From assembly GCF_014205155.1 (NCBI RefSeq), contig NZ_JACHMX010000001.1, positions 1,302,001 through 1,366,000 on the forward strand: a stretch of DNA of 64,000 nucleotides, in the 5' to 3' direction. The notes beneath the pieces were generated by a model that did no database searches, had not been told where the DNA came from, and worked only from the letters and a program-made list of their open reading frames with translations. Shown one piece after another: positions 51,364 to 60,190 of this stretch; position 1 is the stretch's first letter; each line of letters starts with the position of its first letter. The translations under genes and the position numbers were made by a program. The DNA is from Amycolatopsis umgeniensis (GTDB lineage Bacteria > Actinomycetota > Actinomycetes > Mycobacteriales > Pseudonocardiaceae).

Positions 51364-52413
51364 CTACCGAGACAGTCCCATGCTGTCGGCCCACTGTGTG
51401 ACGGCTTGGTGGTAGTCCGGTGCGTTGGGTGCGTAGTTGATCGAATGGCCGTAACCGGGCAGGACGTAGGCCCGCAGTCGTGCGGCCGCGGCGTAATACG
51501 GTGCCTCGGACTGGAGCAGGCCGGCCGAGGAGGTGCAGTCGGTCGCGAGCGGGCCACAGAGGCCGCCGTCCCCGCCGCCGAGCGCGACCAGCACCGGCAC
51601 GGTGATCCGCCTGGAGTACGGGAGAACGGTGGCGAGGGCGGCGGCGTCGAGCAGTTCGCCGGGGGCGACGACGTCCTTGGTGGCCTCGTCGTAGGCGGTC
51701 ATCCCGGGGACGTCGATCCCGGGTGCGTGGAATGCCCCGTATCTGGCGCCGGGCTGGGTGGTCAGGTAGGTGGGGTCGAGCCCCCGCCTCGACATCACCG
51801 GGTCGAGCGCGACGGGGATGAACGAGCCGAGGACGACCAGCGCGCCGGGAGGATTGATGCGGTGTGCCAGCCCGGTGATCAGCACGCCGTCCACGTCGCG
51901 GTAGGTGCCTGCTTCGAGCACGGTGATGGCGGCGCCGAGCGAGTGTCCGCCGAGGATCACCTTGTCGAACTGCGAGCCGAGGTCGCCGTGCCGGATCGCC
52001 TGGATCACCTGGTGTACCACGTCGGCCTCGGTGAACGCGGTCAGCAGTGCGCTGGGCGGTTTGGAGCTGGCGCCCGTGCCGAGCCTGTCGATGGCAAAGG
52101 TTGCGTAGCCTGCCTTGTTCATCGCGAGCCGGAACGAATGGGTTTCCGGGGTGTGTGCGGAGTCCCAGTACACGCTGTTGTAGGTGGCACCGGGGACCAG
52201 CACCTGAACGGTTCGCGCGCCTCCCGGCGGTTCGCACAGCTTGCCGTGCACACTCTGGGGAAGCAGCCCGGCCAGCCGCACCGGGATGGTCACGTCCTGG
52301 CAGGACGCCGTATCGGCCTGAGCCTGCGCGTGCGTCAGCAGTGACCCGGCCAGCAGGATGGCGAACGTCAGCGCGCCGGCACGGCGCTTCACACTGCCAT
52401 GACGCCAATGCAT
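51364..52413 (-). CDS. Secreted alpha/beta hydrolase
   Basis: A 349-residue exported hydrolase. Signal peptide about residues 1-33; nucleophile elbow GGHSLGAA near residue 155; probable acid Asp in LGGGDGG near 277 and His in GYGHSINYAP near the C-terminus. Cys residues in SCQD/KLCEPP and GLCGPLATDC could form disulfides. Substrate unknown; resembles secreted lipase/esterase-like proteins. It follows the P450 gene by 37 bases in the same direction, so the two may be cotranscribed. Confidence 0.88.
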   Translation of the reverse strand: MHWRHGSVKRRAGALTFAILLAGSLLTHAQAQADTASCQDVTIPVRLAGLLPQSVHGKLCEPPGGARTVQVLVPGATYNSVYWDSAHTPETHSFRLAMNKAGYATFAIDRLGTGASSKPPSALLTAFTEADVVHQVIQAIRHGDLGSQFDKVILGGHSLGAAITVLEAGTYRDVDGVLITGLAHRINPPGALVVLGSFIPVALDPVMSRRGLDPTYLTTQPGARYGAFHAPGIDVPGMTAYDEATKDVVAPGELLDAAALATVLPYSRRITVPVLVALGGGDGGLCGPLATDCTSSAGLLQSEAPYYAAAARLRAYVLPGYGHSINYAPNAPDYHQAVTQWADSMGLSR

Positions 52414-52450
52414 GAAAACAAACCTCCACTGAAATAGCGTGTTTCGACGA

Positions 52451-53776
52451 TTATCGGAAGCGCGGGACGACCGTCATCGGCAGCCGGCTCGGATACGCGG
52501 TGGTCGTGTACTTCACCCGGACAGGCTTGTCCGAGACGGGAACCAGCCGCCAGCGCGCGGCGATCGTGGCCACGACGATCGCGATCTCGGTCATGGCGAA
52601 GGAATTCCCGATGCACTGATGGGCACCCGCTCCGAACGGGAGGTAGGCCCCGCGCGGCAGCTCCTTGGCCCGCTTGCCCGCCCAGCGGTCCGGGTCGAAA
52701 CGATCAGGGTGGTCGTGGAACCTCGGATCGAAATGCATGGCGTGCGGGCTGATGATCACCTCGGTGCCCGGTGACAGGCGCACACCGCCCAGATCGACCT
52801 CCGCGGCGACCCGGCGCATGAGTATCCACAGTGGATACATCCGCAGGACCTCGTTGACGACCTGCCGCGTGTAGACGAGCCGTGGCACGTCCTCGGCGGT
52901 GGCCTCCCGGCCGCCGAGCACCTCGTCGATCTCGTCGTGGAGCTTCTGCTCGACCTCGGGGTGCCGGGCGATTTCGTGGAACAGCCAGGAAAGCGCGAGC
53001 GCGCTGGTCTCGATCCCCGCGGTGAGCAGGGTGATGACCTCGTCGCGCACCTGCTCGTCGGTCATCCCCTCGCCGGTGTCGGCGTCCCTGGCCAGTATCA
53101 GCATGGACAGCAGGTCGCTCCGCTCGGCCTGCTCGGCACGCCAGGTGTCGATGAGCTCCTCCACGATCGCGCGCATGCGGTCGACGGCCCCGTCGAACCG
53201 CCGGTTGGCCGGAATGGGGAGCTTCTCCACGAACGCGGGCGAGAGCACGCGGATCATGCCGTACTTGAGGATGACCGGGATCGACCGGCGGGCCTCCTCG
53301 ATCGCGGCCTTGCCCAGTTCGGCGGAGAACAGCGCCTCGCCGACGATGGCGACCGCGAGTGCCTGCATGTCGTGGTCCACCTCGCGCACCTCGCCCGGCC
53401 TCCACGGCTTGACCAGATCCGCGGCCGCCCTCGTCATGATCCCGGCGTATCCCGCGATGGTGGCGTGGTGGAAAGCGGGTTGCATCAACCGGCGCTGCCG
53501 CACGTGAAGAGCACCGTCGGAAAGAGCGAGTCCGTTGCCGACGTACGGGCGGAATTTCTCGAACATCGCGCCCTTGCGGAAATGGCTCCCGTCGGCGACC
53601 AGCACCTGGTGCGTCAATTCCGGACTGGTCAGGAAATACGTTTCCATCGGGCCGAGGTAGACCCGCACCACGTCTCCCCGCGTGTACAACGACGACGTGA
53701 AACCGAAGCGACGCCGCAGCATCGCCGGAGTATGTCCGATCAACGGCCATCGACCGGGCGCAACCGGTACAGGCAT
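52451..53776 (-). CDS. Cytochrome P450
   Basis: A 441-residue P450: I-helix AGIETSA, K-helix EVLR, meander PDRFDPDRW and heme loop FGAGAHQCIGN with the Cys ligand. The N-terminus MPVPVAPGRWPLIGH and the segments ADGSHFRKG and YVGNGLALSDG resemble the pentalenene-oxygenase-like group (CYP183-type) and fatty-acid hydroxylase-like P450s more than the usual CYP107/105 families. I chose the ATG at 53776; a frame extension of 11 codons upstream is not family-like. Redox partners are not nearby. Divergent from the DUF574 methyltransferase. Confidence 0.94.
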   Translation of the reverse strand: MPVPVAPGRWPLIGHTPAMLRRRFGFTSSLYTRGDVVRVYLGPMETYFLTSPELTHQVLVADGSHFRKGAMFEKFRPYVGNGLALSDGALHVRQRRLMQPAFHHATIAGYAGIMTRAAADLVKPWRPGEVREVDHDMQALAVAIVGEALFSAELGKAAIEEARRSIPVILKYGMIRVLSPAFVEKLPIPANRRFDGAVDRMRAIVEELIDTWRAEQAERSDLLSMLILARDADTGEGMTDEQVRDEVITLLTAGIETSALALSWLFHEIARHPEVEQKLHDEIDEVLGGREATAEDVPRLVYTRQVVNEVLRMYPLWILMRRVAAEVDLGGVRLSPGTEVIISPHAMHFDPRFHDHPDRFDPDRWAGKRAKELPRGAYLPFGAGAHQCIGNSFAMTEIAIVVATIAARWRLVPVSDKPVRVKYTTTAYPSRLPMTVVPRFR

Positions 53777-53934
53777 CCGGACTCCATCGCCGACGCAGAA
53801 AGGGAACAAAACACGTTAGCGCCATTCGGCGGAAGCCCACAGCGCTCAATCGGGTGATTACACAGCCCCGACCCGATCACCCTGCCGGGCTGAGTAAACT
53901 CGACGGCTCTCCAAGGAAAAGCGATGGGATCGGG

Positions 53935-54756
53935 GTGTTGACACTGACGCGACTGCCGGATTGGGTCCCACCGGGGACCGACGACACGGTGCCCAGCGCC
54001 GCCCGGATGTACGACTACTTGTTGGGCGGTGGCCACAATTTCGCCGTCGACCGCGAGGCCGCCACGCGCGCCGAGCAAGTTGTGCCCCACGCGCGGGGTG
54101 TGGCGAGACTCAACCGCGCGTTCCTCCGACGGGCTGTCCGGTTCATGATCGACCAGGGCGTCCGCCAGTTCCTCGACATCGGTTCGGGCGTGCCGACCGT
54201 CGGCAACGTGCACGAAATCGCGCAGGACGCGGACCCGGAATGCCGGGTGGTCTACGTGGACCACGACCCCGTCGCGGTCGCGCACAGCGAACTGATTCTC
54301 GCCGGCAACGACCACGCCATCGCGCTCAAGGCCGACGCCCGTGACCCCTCACGGATCCTCAACGATCCGCAACTGCGTCGGCAGCTGAATTTCGACGAGC
54401 CGATCGGCATGCTGTTCCTGTGCCTGCTGCACTGGATCCCGGACGAATCCGACCCGGCCGGCCTCATGTGCCACTACATCGACGCGATGGCTTCCGAAAG
54501 CCATCTGGCGATCACACACATCACCGAGGACTACCAGCCCTACCAGATTCGGGAAGTACTCAGGATCGCGACAAAGGGCGGCGACCAGGTCACGCCACGC
54601 CCCTTCGACGACGTACTCACCATGTTCGGCGACCTCGAACTGCTCGAACCCGGCCTGGTCGGATGCGGCACCTGGCGCCCCGCGGGGCCCGGCGACATCG
54701 CTGAAAACCCGACATTGAACCAGGTCCTCTACGCCGGGATGGCACGCAAGCCCTGA
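53935..54756 (+). CDS. DUF574 SAM-dependent methyltransferase-like protein
   Basis: About 273 residues, a member of the actinomycete-specific DUF574 (Methyltransf_19) family: RLPDWVPPG, PSAARMYDYLLGGGHNF, QFLDIGSGVPTVGN (SAM loop) and VVYVDHDPVAVAHS are all hallmarks. Streptomycetes carry many copies; substrates are mostly unknown. The start is uncertain: GTG at 53935 is chosen because homologues begin just before RLPDWVP, with AAGGAAAAG about 14 bases upstream; the frame is open back to 53854. Confidence 0.9.
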   Translation: MLTLTRLPDWVPPGTDDTVPSAARMYDYLLGGGHNFAVDREAATRAEQVVPHARGVARLNRAFLRRAVRFMIDQGVRQFLDIGSGVPTVGNVHEIAQDADPECRVVYVDHDPVAVAHSELILAGNDHAIALKADARDPSRILNDPQLRRQLNFDEPIGMLFLCLLHWIPDESDPAGLMCHYIDAMASESHLAITHITEDYQPYQIREVLRIATKGGDQVTPRPFDDVLTMFGDLELLEPGLVGCGTWRPAGPGDIAENPTLNQVLYAGMARKP

Positions 54757-54779
54757 AGCGGAACTCCGATCGCGAGGCG

Positions 54780-54798
54780 ACTGTCCACTCAGGACAGT
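54780..54798. terminator. Short bidirectional hairpin between convergent genes
   Basis: ACTGTCC-actca-GGACAGT, a seven-base perfect stem in the 47-base gap between the convergent methyltransferase and GGDEF-EAL genes. Position suggests a shared terminator; no T run. Confidence 0.5.
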
Positions 54799-54803
54799 GA
54801 GAA

Positions 54804-56954
54804 TCACCGGCCTTGAATCGGACCTGTCCGTCCACCGCCGATGAGGGAGCCGATGTCGGTCACCGGCCCCTCGTCGCCGGTGAACAGCGGGCCCATCCCC
54901 AGCTCGACTCCCGCTCGCTGCCACCACCGTGCCTGCGTGCTGGTTTCGAGATCACCGGCGAGCACGGTGATCCCGGCCTGGCGCACCAGCGCGATCATGG
55001 TCCTCGTCCCGGCGAGAACCATCGAATCCTCATCGAGGGCATGCCACACGAGACGAGAGTCGAGGCGTACGGCGCGTACCGGAAGGTCTTCCACCAACGC
55101 CAGCTCGCCCGGCGTCACGCCGAAGTCGTGCAGTACCACTCCTATTCCCAGGTCGGCGAGCACGCGCACGTTGTCGGCGATCTCGTATCCGGCTACGAGC
55201 AATGCCCCGGCCGGCAGGCCGAGCCACAACCGGTCGGGGGTTTGCGCGGCGCTGTCGAGAACTCCTCGGATCGTCTCGGCCAGCCGAGGATCGGCCAGCT
55301 GGTTCGGCGTGAGCGGTACCAGCAGCGGCATGTCCGAGCCGCCGTCCGCGGCCTTGTCCGTCCAGCCCCGCTTGACCAGCCACGCGCCGAGCGTGCCGAT
55401 CAGCGCGGTGCGCTCGGCGAGTTCGAGGTACCGTTCCCTCGGCAGCAGTCCCAGCTCCGGATGTTCCCACCTCAGCCGCGCCTCGGCCCCGACGATCTCG
55501 CCGTCGGCCAGACGTACCAGCGGCTCGTAGCCGATGCCCAGCTCGCCGGTCTCCCAGGCGCCGGGCATGGCGGCCACCAGGCCGATGGCTTCCCTGGCTT
55601 GGACATCCCACACCGGGTCGTACCGTTCCCACCGGCCGGGCCCCTTGCCCTTGGCCCGCCGCATCGCCAGGTCCGCCGAACGCAGCAACTCGGCGGGCTC
55701 GACGTTGCGGGGAAGGTCTTCGACCACGCCGAAACTCGCCGTCACCGCCAGACCCTTGCCGTCGATGTAGGCGGGCTCCGACAGCTTCTCGTTGATCCGC
55801 TCGATCATCGTGACGACGTCCGGCGTGGTCGCCGAATTCTCGATCAGAATGCCGAACTTGTCGCTCTCGAACCGCGCGACCATCGCGTTCTCGCCCGCCA
55901 CCACGGCTCTGAGCCGGTCCGCGGCGATCCGCAGCAGGCTGTCCCCCGCCTTCCTGCCGAGACCATCGGTGACCAACGACAACCCGTCGAGATCCACGTG
56001 GTACAGCGTCGCCGGATTCGGCAGGTGCAGCACGTGCTCAAGATGCGTTCCGAAGAACTGCCGGTTCGGCAGACCGGTGAGCATGTCGTGCAACAACTGG
56101 TGTCGCAGCTGGTTCTGCAGGAGCGTCAGCTCCGCGTCGTCGGACACGATCGTGACGTAGCCGTCCGAACCGCGTAGGAGCGAAGCGGTCAGCGTGGCCT
56201 GGAACAGGTCGCCGTCCTTGGTGACGAAGCGCGGGCGCGATCGCAGCCTGTCGATCTTGCCGTCCCGGAGATCGCGGTAGCCGTCCAGCAGGAGCCGCCG
56301 ATCCGCCTCGTGCACGAACTCGAACAGGATGCCGCCCGTGACCTCGCTCGACTCCCGGTCCAGTATCCGGTGCAGGGCGGGATTCGTGCGGACGAGTCGC
56401 CCTTCGGGCCCGGTGACCGCGATCCCGCTCGGCGAACCGAGGAAGATCTCGTCCAGCTGGGCCTCACTGGCCCGCCACTCACGCTGCGACTCGCGGACCG
56501 CGTTGAGCAACGCCTGATCACTCGTGTCCCGCTGCTCGACGGCCGTGGAACGGATCGCCTCCACGTAGCCGGACGCCAGTGCACCGAGCAATCTGGCGAC
56601 GCGCTCCGGCAACCGATCGGCGGATCGTGAATCCGCCGGTGCCAGCAAGGCGGCGGCGAGTACGTCCACCGTGCACTGCAGGCTCGTCTTGCCGACACAG
56701 TGCATCCGGACGAGTTCGGCGCCGACCTCCGCCGCGCCCTCGGTGGCGGGCCGATCCCCGGCCACCGCCTCGAGCAGCCGATCGAGCAGGCCGAGCAACT
56801 CCCGTTCGATCTGGTCGTGCGACAAGGGCAGGTAGGTGGTGCTGCTGACGAGATAGGCCCATTTTCGCGCGACCTTGACGCGTTCCCGCCGCGACGCGAG
56901 AGGCTGCGTTCCGGTGGGCCGCTCCTGTTCACCGGAAGATAGTGGCCTGGTCAT
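54804..56954 (-). CDS. PAS-GGDEF-EAL protein with degenerate catalytic motifs
   Basis: A 716-residue signalling protein. Residues about 15-175 form a helical sensor-like part, about 180-300 a PAS domain (LDEIFLGSPSGIAVTGPEG), about 310-475 a GGDEF domain (HDMLTGLPNR is intact), about 490-716 an EAL domain. The GGDEF signature is replaced by FESDKF and EAL by EAR; DDFG of EAL reads HDFG and the catalytic Lys and later Glu positions read VRLD and GDLE. Both cyclic-di-GMP catalytic sites therefore look inactive, which suggests a receptor or scaffold. I placed the start at the ATG 56954 (AAGGGG nine bases upstream); the frame is open to 57158 but that part is not domain-like. No membrane segment. 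Confidence 0.9.
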   Translation of the reverse strand: MTRPLSSGEQERPTGTQPLASRRERVKVARKWAYLVSSTTYLPLSHDQIERELLGLLDRLLEAVAGDRPATEGAAEVGAELVRMHCVGKTSLQCTVDVLAAALLAPADSRSADRLPERVARLLGALASGYVEAIRSTAVEQRDTSDQALLNAVRESQREWRASEAQLDEIFLGSPSGIAVTGPEGRLVRTNPALHRILDRESSEVTGGILFEFVHEADRRLLLDGYRDLRDGKIDRLRSRPRFVTKDGDLFQATLTASLLRGSDGYVTIVSDDAELTLLQNQLRHQLLHDMLTGLPNRQFFGTHLEHVLHLPNPATLYHVDLDGLSLVTDGLGRKAGDSLLRIAADRLRAVVAGENAMVARFESDKFGILIENSATTPDVVTMIERINEKLSEPAYIDGKGLAVTASFGVVEDLPRNVEPAELLRSADLAMRRAKGKGPGRWERYDPVWDVQAREAIGLVAAMPGAWETGELGIGYEPLVRLADGEIVGAEARLRWEHPELGLLPRERYLELAERTALIGTLGAWLVKRGWTDKAADGGSDMPLLVPLTPNQLADPRLAETIRGVLDSAAQTPDRLWLGLPAGALLVAGYEIADNVRVLADLGIGVVLHDFGVTPGELALVEDLPVRAVRLDSRLVWHALDEDSMVLAGTRTMIALVRQAGITVLAGDLETSTQARWWQRAGVELGMGPLFTGDEGPVTDIGSLIGGGRTGPIQGR

Positions 56955-57633
56955 GACGCTCGACCCCTTGATCTCCGTGTCCTCGACCGGCCGCTTTCGC
57001 CGATTCCGCTTTTCGTACGAGATCGATGAGGATACGGCAGACTCACCACCGGGTGATGCCCTAGCGGACCTTCTTGGCGACGCCGCCGTGGATACGCGAA
57101 TCAATTTCGGCAATTTCCGAAATATCGCCCGTTCGATCAGCGTGAAGTCCTCGCACAATACCTCGACCTCATGGTAGCCGACCGCGCGCCGCCAGTGCGG
57201 TTCCAGGCATCATTGTGGCGCCGTCACCGCGTAGCTCGTTCGACTCGAGGCAAAAGCGTACTCACTACCGCCGAGTTCGCGGCTGGTCCATCAGTGTGAT
57301 GGCACATCAACCGATGGAGTGTTGTCGTCAGATACCGATCGACACCTCGGTCTGCTGGAGATATTTCCCAGCGGGCCCGAAGTTGGTGAATCGCGCCCAC
57401 TTTGTCAGTGAGTCGACTTCTCGAAAACATCATCTCCGGCTGTCGCCGATCCGTTTAGGGAATTCGCGTTGAATGCGGCCCCGCCCAAGACCAACCGCCC
57501 TGTCGCCACCGCCGCGTGCCGGTGCCAGCGGGCGGCACGGTACAGCTGGGTGGGAAGAAGAAGCCGGCCAGCGGCGAAGTGGTGGTGAAAGCTGGTTGCC
57601 GACAGGAAGGATCCACATGTCAGAGGTGGACAT
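56955..57633. other. Long intergenic region, no confident gene
   Basis: This 679-base gap separates the divergent GGDEF-EAL and sigma-factor genes and is less GC-rich than its neighbours (for example around 57090-57130 and 57340-57470). Short open frames exist but lack ribosome sites and family features. A stretch at 57516-57600 on the plus strand would read PVPAGGTVQLGGKKKPASG and could be a remnant or a tiny gene; I cannot support it. Promoters for both flanking genes should lie here. Confidence 0.6.
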
Positions 57634-58206
57634 ATGACAGCGAGAACGGGCGAGCAGGTGACCGATGCCGACCTGGCCGCCCGGCTGCCGCAAGACCCGG
57701 AACTGTTCACCGAAGTGCACGATCGCCACTTCACGGCCATCTACCGATACGTGGCCGGCCGCCTGGACGCGCAGACCGCGGAGGACATCGCCGCGGAGAC
57801 GTTCCTCGTCGCGTTCGACCGGCGCGGAACGTTCGACGCCGAACGCGGTGAGGTGCGGGTCTGGCTGTTCGGCATCGCCACGAATCTGGTGGCCAGACAC
57901 CGCCGCAAGGAGGCTCGCCACTATCGGGCGCTGGCCCGGATGAGCGTCGCACCAGCGGTCGAGGGGCACGAGAGCAGGGTGGTCGCGTCGGTGGCCGCCC
58001 GGCGGCTGCTTCCTCAGCTCGCGAACGCGCTGTCGCGGCTGTCCGCCGGGGAACGTGACGTGCTGTTGCTCGTGGCGCTCGGCCAGCTCGGATACGAGGA
58101 AGTGGCCGCGGCGCTCGGTATCTCCTCCGGCACGGTCGGTTCCCGGCTCAGCCGTGCACGCAAGAAGCTCAACTTCATCCTCACCCCGGAGGCACTCGAT
58201 GAATGA
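57634..58206 (+). CDS. ECF-type RNA polymerase sigma factor
   Basis: A 190-residue group IV sigma factor. Region 2 spans about residues 26-90 (FTEVHDRHFTAIYRYVAGR, AEDIAAETFLVAF, VRVWLFGIATNLVARH); region 4 spans about 120-180 (LSAGERDVLLLVALG, YEEVAAALGISSGTVGSRLSRARKKL). ATG at 57634 follows GAGGTGG. The stop overlaps the start of the next gene, whose product is probably its membrane partner. Confidence 0.95.
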   Translation: MTARTGEQVTDADLAARLPQDPELFTEVHDRHFTAIYRYVAGRLDAQTAEDIAAETFLVAFDRRGTFDAERGEVRVWLFGIATNLVARHRRKEARHYRALARMSVAPAVEGHESRVVASVAARRLLPQLANALSRLSAGERDVLLLVALGQLGYEEVAAALGISSGTVGSRLSRARKKLNFILTPEALDE

Positions 58207-59080
58207 CCTGCAGACGTTGCGCGCCGCGCTGGCCTCGGACGAGCCGTCCCAGGACGTGGTCGATCGCAGCAGGCAACGGCTCCAGAACCGGATGCGCGGC
58301 GGCCGGGCCTCCCAGCGGCGGACCGGATGGCTGATCGCGGGCGCCGGACTCACGGCGGCGGCCGCCGCCGTGGCGATCGCGGTCATGCCGGCCGCACCGG
58401 TCGACGGTCCCCCGGTGCGAACGGTCAGTGGGCAGGAGATCCTGCTCGCGGCCGCCACCGCCGCCGAGCGTTCCCCCGAGGGGTCCGGTACCTACTGGCA
58501 CGTGAACGTGACCGAGGTGGACGGCGCCGCTGCTTCGAGTGGATATGAGTACTGGATCAAGCCGGACGGTCGGTTGTGGATGCGGGGAGCGAAGACAGGA
58601 GGCAAGGTCACGCCGCTGAAGGGAACTTCAGCCACCCCGTTCTCGCTGGTCGCCGCCGATCTGACCCTCGAGCAGTTACGTGCCCTCCCGACGGACCCGG
58701 ACGCGTTGAAGGCCTGGATCGCGGAAGCCCTCGAACGCAGCGACGCCCGGACGAGTGCGGGCACGCTCACCGCGAGCGACCGTGAACAAGCCGGCTTCCA
58801 GTCGTTGATCTCGCTGGTGTCCACACTGCCTGCCACGCCGGAGGTCCGGGCCACGGCCTTCCGCCTGATCGCCGACTACCCCGGTGTCCAAAACCTCGGC
58901 ACGGTGCCGGGCGGGCATGGCCTGTTGCTGCCCGAGGGCGAGCGGCTCGTGGTCGATCCGGCGACCGGCCGGGTGAACGGGACGTCGATCTTCGTCACCA
59001 TGGACGGGGCGATGTACCACGTGACCAACCCCGCCGGCGCCAAGATCAGCGCCGAGTGGACTGACACCCTGCCCGGGTAG
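58199..59080 (+). CDS. Single-pass membrane protein, CU044_5270-like, probable sigma-factor partner
   Basis: A 293-residue protein: cytoplasmic N-terminus about 1-42 (basic at residues 25-42), one membrane helix about 43-66 and an extracellular domain with YWHVNVTEVDG, YEYWIKPDGRLWMRG and a C-terminal GVQNLGTVPG part. This layout matches the actinobacterial CU044_5270 family, often encoded right after an ECF sigma factor. It overlaps the sigma gene by eight bases, so a regulatory (anti-sigma or cofactor) role is likely, although no zinc-binding anti-sigma motif is present. Confidence 0.85.
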   Translation: MNDLQTLRAALASDEPSQDVVDRSRQRLQNRMRGGRASQRRTGWLIAGAGLTAAAAAVAIAVMPAAPVDGPPVRTVSGQEILLAAATAAERSPEGSGTYWHVNVTEVDGAAASSGYEYWIKPDGRLWMRGAKTGGKVTPLKGTSATPFSLVAADLTLEQLRALPTDPDALKAWIAEALERSDARTSAGTLTASDREQAGFQSLISLVSTLPATPEVRATAFRLIADYPGVQNLGTVPGGHGLLLPEGERLVVDPATGRVNGTSIFVTMDGAMYHVTNPAGAKISAEWTDTLPG

Positions 59081-59087
59081 CAGGCCG

Positions 59088-59117
59088 GTGGCCGGGAGCT
59101 GTCCCGCTCCCGGCCAC
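59088..59117 (+). terminator. Rho-independent terminator after the sigma-factor operon
   Basis: Perfect 12-base stem GTGGCCGGGAGC / GCTCCCGGCCAC with a six-base loop, followed by TTCC, eight bases after the stop codon of the membrane partner gene. Confidence 0.88.
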
Positions 59118-59234
59118 TTCCGCGCCCCATCTGCGCATGAGTCGCCTCCCCACAACGGTGGAATCGACCCGCGATCCGCCCCGGGTGACAGTCTCCGGGC
59201 GGACTGTCGGCACGGAGCCGGTTTGAGGGCGGTT

Positions 59235-59789
59235 ATGCCCTCCCTGCCTGCCGCATACCGCCCCTACGCTGCTGTGATGCTGGTAGTGCGGCTCTTCGTC
59301 ACCCTGCTGTGGTTCGGCGTTTCGGCCGGCATACTCACCTACGCCGTCCACGACCTGAACGGTCGGAACGCGCCGACTTCCAGCATCGAAGGCACGGTCA
59401 TCGCGCACCGGCAGGAGCCCTACATGTCCTCGCTGGACACGGAAACGCAGTTCACCTACTTCATCACCGTCCGCGGTGCGACCGGGGACTTCGAGTTCGG
59501 CAATGACCAGCAGGCGATCGACACCGAGCCGGGTACCCCGGTGGTGGTGCAGGTCTCGACGGCGACCGGCGGGATCGTGTTCCTGCGCAAGGGCGCCACG
59601 GTCGTGGATCTGCGCAACACCGTGGACAAGGACGTGGTCCTCATCGTGACCGGCGCGGTCGGCCTGCTCATCGCCTTGGTACGAGAATTCGCCGTCGACG
59701 ACTACACCTACCCGCGGTGGCTGGGATTCGTCTTCGGCGTGCTCGCCGCGGCCGTCGGGGGATGGCTTGCCCTGATACTCGCCGCGTGA
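59235..59789 (+). CDS. Small membrane protein of unknown function
   Basis: About 184 residues. One N-terminal membrane helix (near residues 17-35), an extracytoplasmic beta-rich part (about 45-125; QFTYFITVRG and the VVVQVSTATGG segment suggest a DUF3592-like or OB-like fold) and two C-terminal membrane helices (about 135-180). ATG at 59235 has GAGGGCGG upstream; a later ATG at 59277 would remove 14 residues. No recognisable catalytic residues. Monocistronic after a terminator. Confidence 0.7.
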   Translation: MPSLPAAYRPYAAVMLVVRLFVTLLWFGVSAGILTYAVHDLNGRNAPTSSIEGTVIAHRQEPYMSSLDTETQFTYFITVRGATGDFEFGNDQQAIDTEPGTPVVVQVSTATGGIVFLRKGATVVDLRNTVDKDVVLIVTGAVGLLIALVREFAVDDYTYPRWLGFVFGVLAAAVGGWLALILAA

Positions 59790-59920
59790 CTCACAGGCAA
59801 GACCAACGACGGATCTCGCCATCCTCGACGTGTTTCCTGGGATACCTCAGCAGGCTCGGCCGATCGGTTGCCGAACCAGCTATGTCGCCTCGACGAAGTC
59901 GGCATGCCAGAATGGCGCGC

Positions 59921-60190
59921 ATGGGGATACCGAAGGCGCCGAACGATCGCGAGCGGTGCCTCACGGTGGTGCGGGACGAAGCCGCTCGTGTCCTCGGGCT
60001 GGAGAGCTTGGACAGCGGTGATGACGACACCGATCTGTTCAGCTTGGGCCTGATGTCGCTGACCGCGGTCGAGCTTGTCTCCAGCCTGCGCCACAAACTC
60101 GGTGTGCCGGTCGGGGTTCGCACGTTGTTCGATGCTCCAACCGTCAGTGCCCTCGCTGCTCTCGTCGAGGCTTCAGGAAAGCCGATCTGA
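59921..60190 (+). CDS. Standalone acyl carrier protein
   Basis: An 89-residue phosphopantetheine carrier: DLFSLGLMSLTAVELVSSL contains the modification Ser in the LMSLTAVEL motif, followed by GVPVGVRTLFDAPTV. It resembles single carrier proteins used in aryl or amino-acyl loading more than primary fatty-acid ACP (which has DSLD). Start ATG 59921 (another at 59912). No ketosynthase, adenylating enzyme or transferase is adjacent. The stop overlaps the start of the next gene (TGATG), so carrier and membrane protein are made together. Confidence 0.88.
   Translation: MGIPKAPNDRERCLTVVRDEAARVLGLESLDSGDDDTDLFSLGLMSLTAVELVSSLRHKLGVPVGVRTLFDAPTVSALAALVEASGKPI

Noticed and set aside
57224..57472. Small open frames in the gap before the sigma-factor gene
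   Set aside because: No ribosome sites, no family signatures, and both strands show similar short frames.
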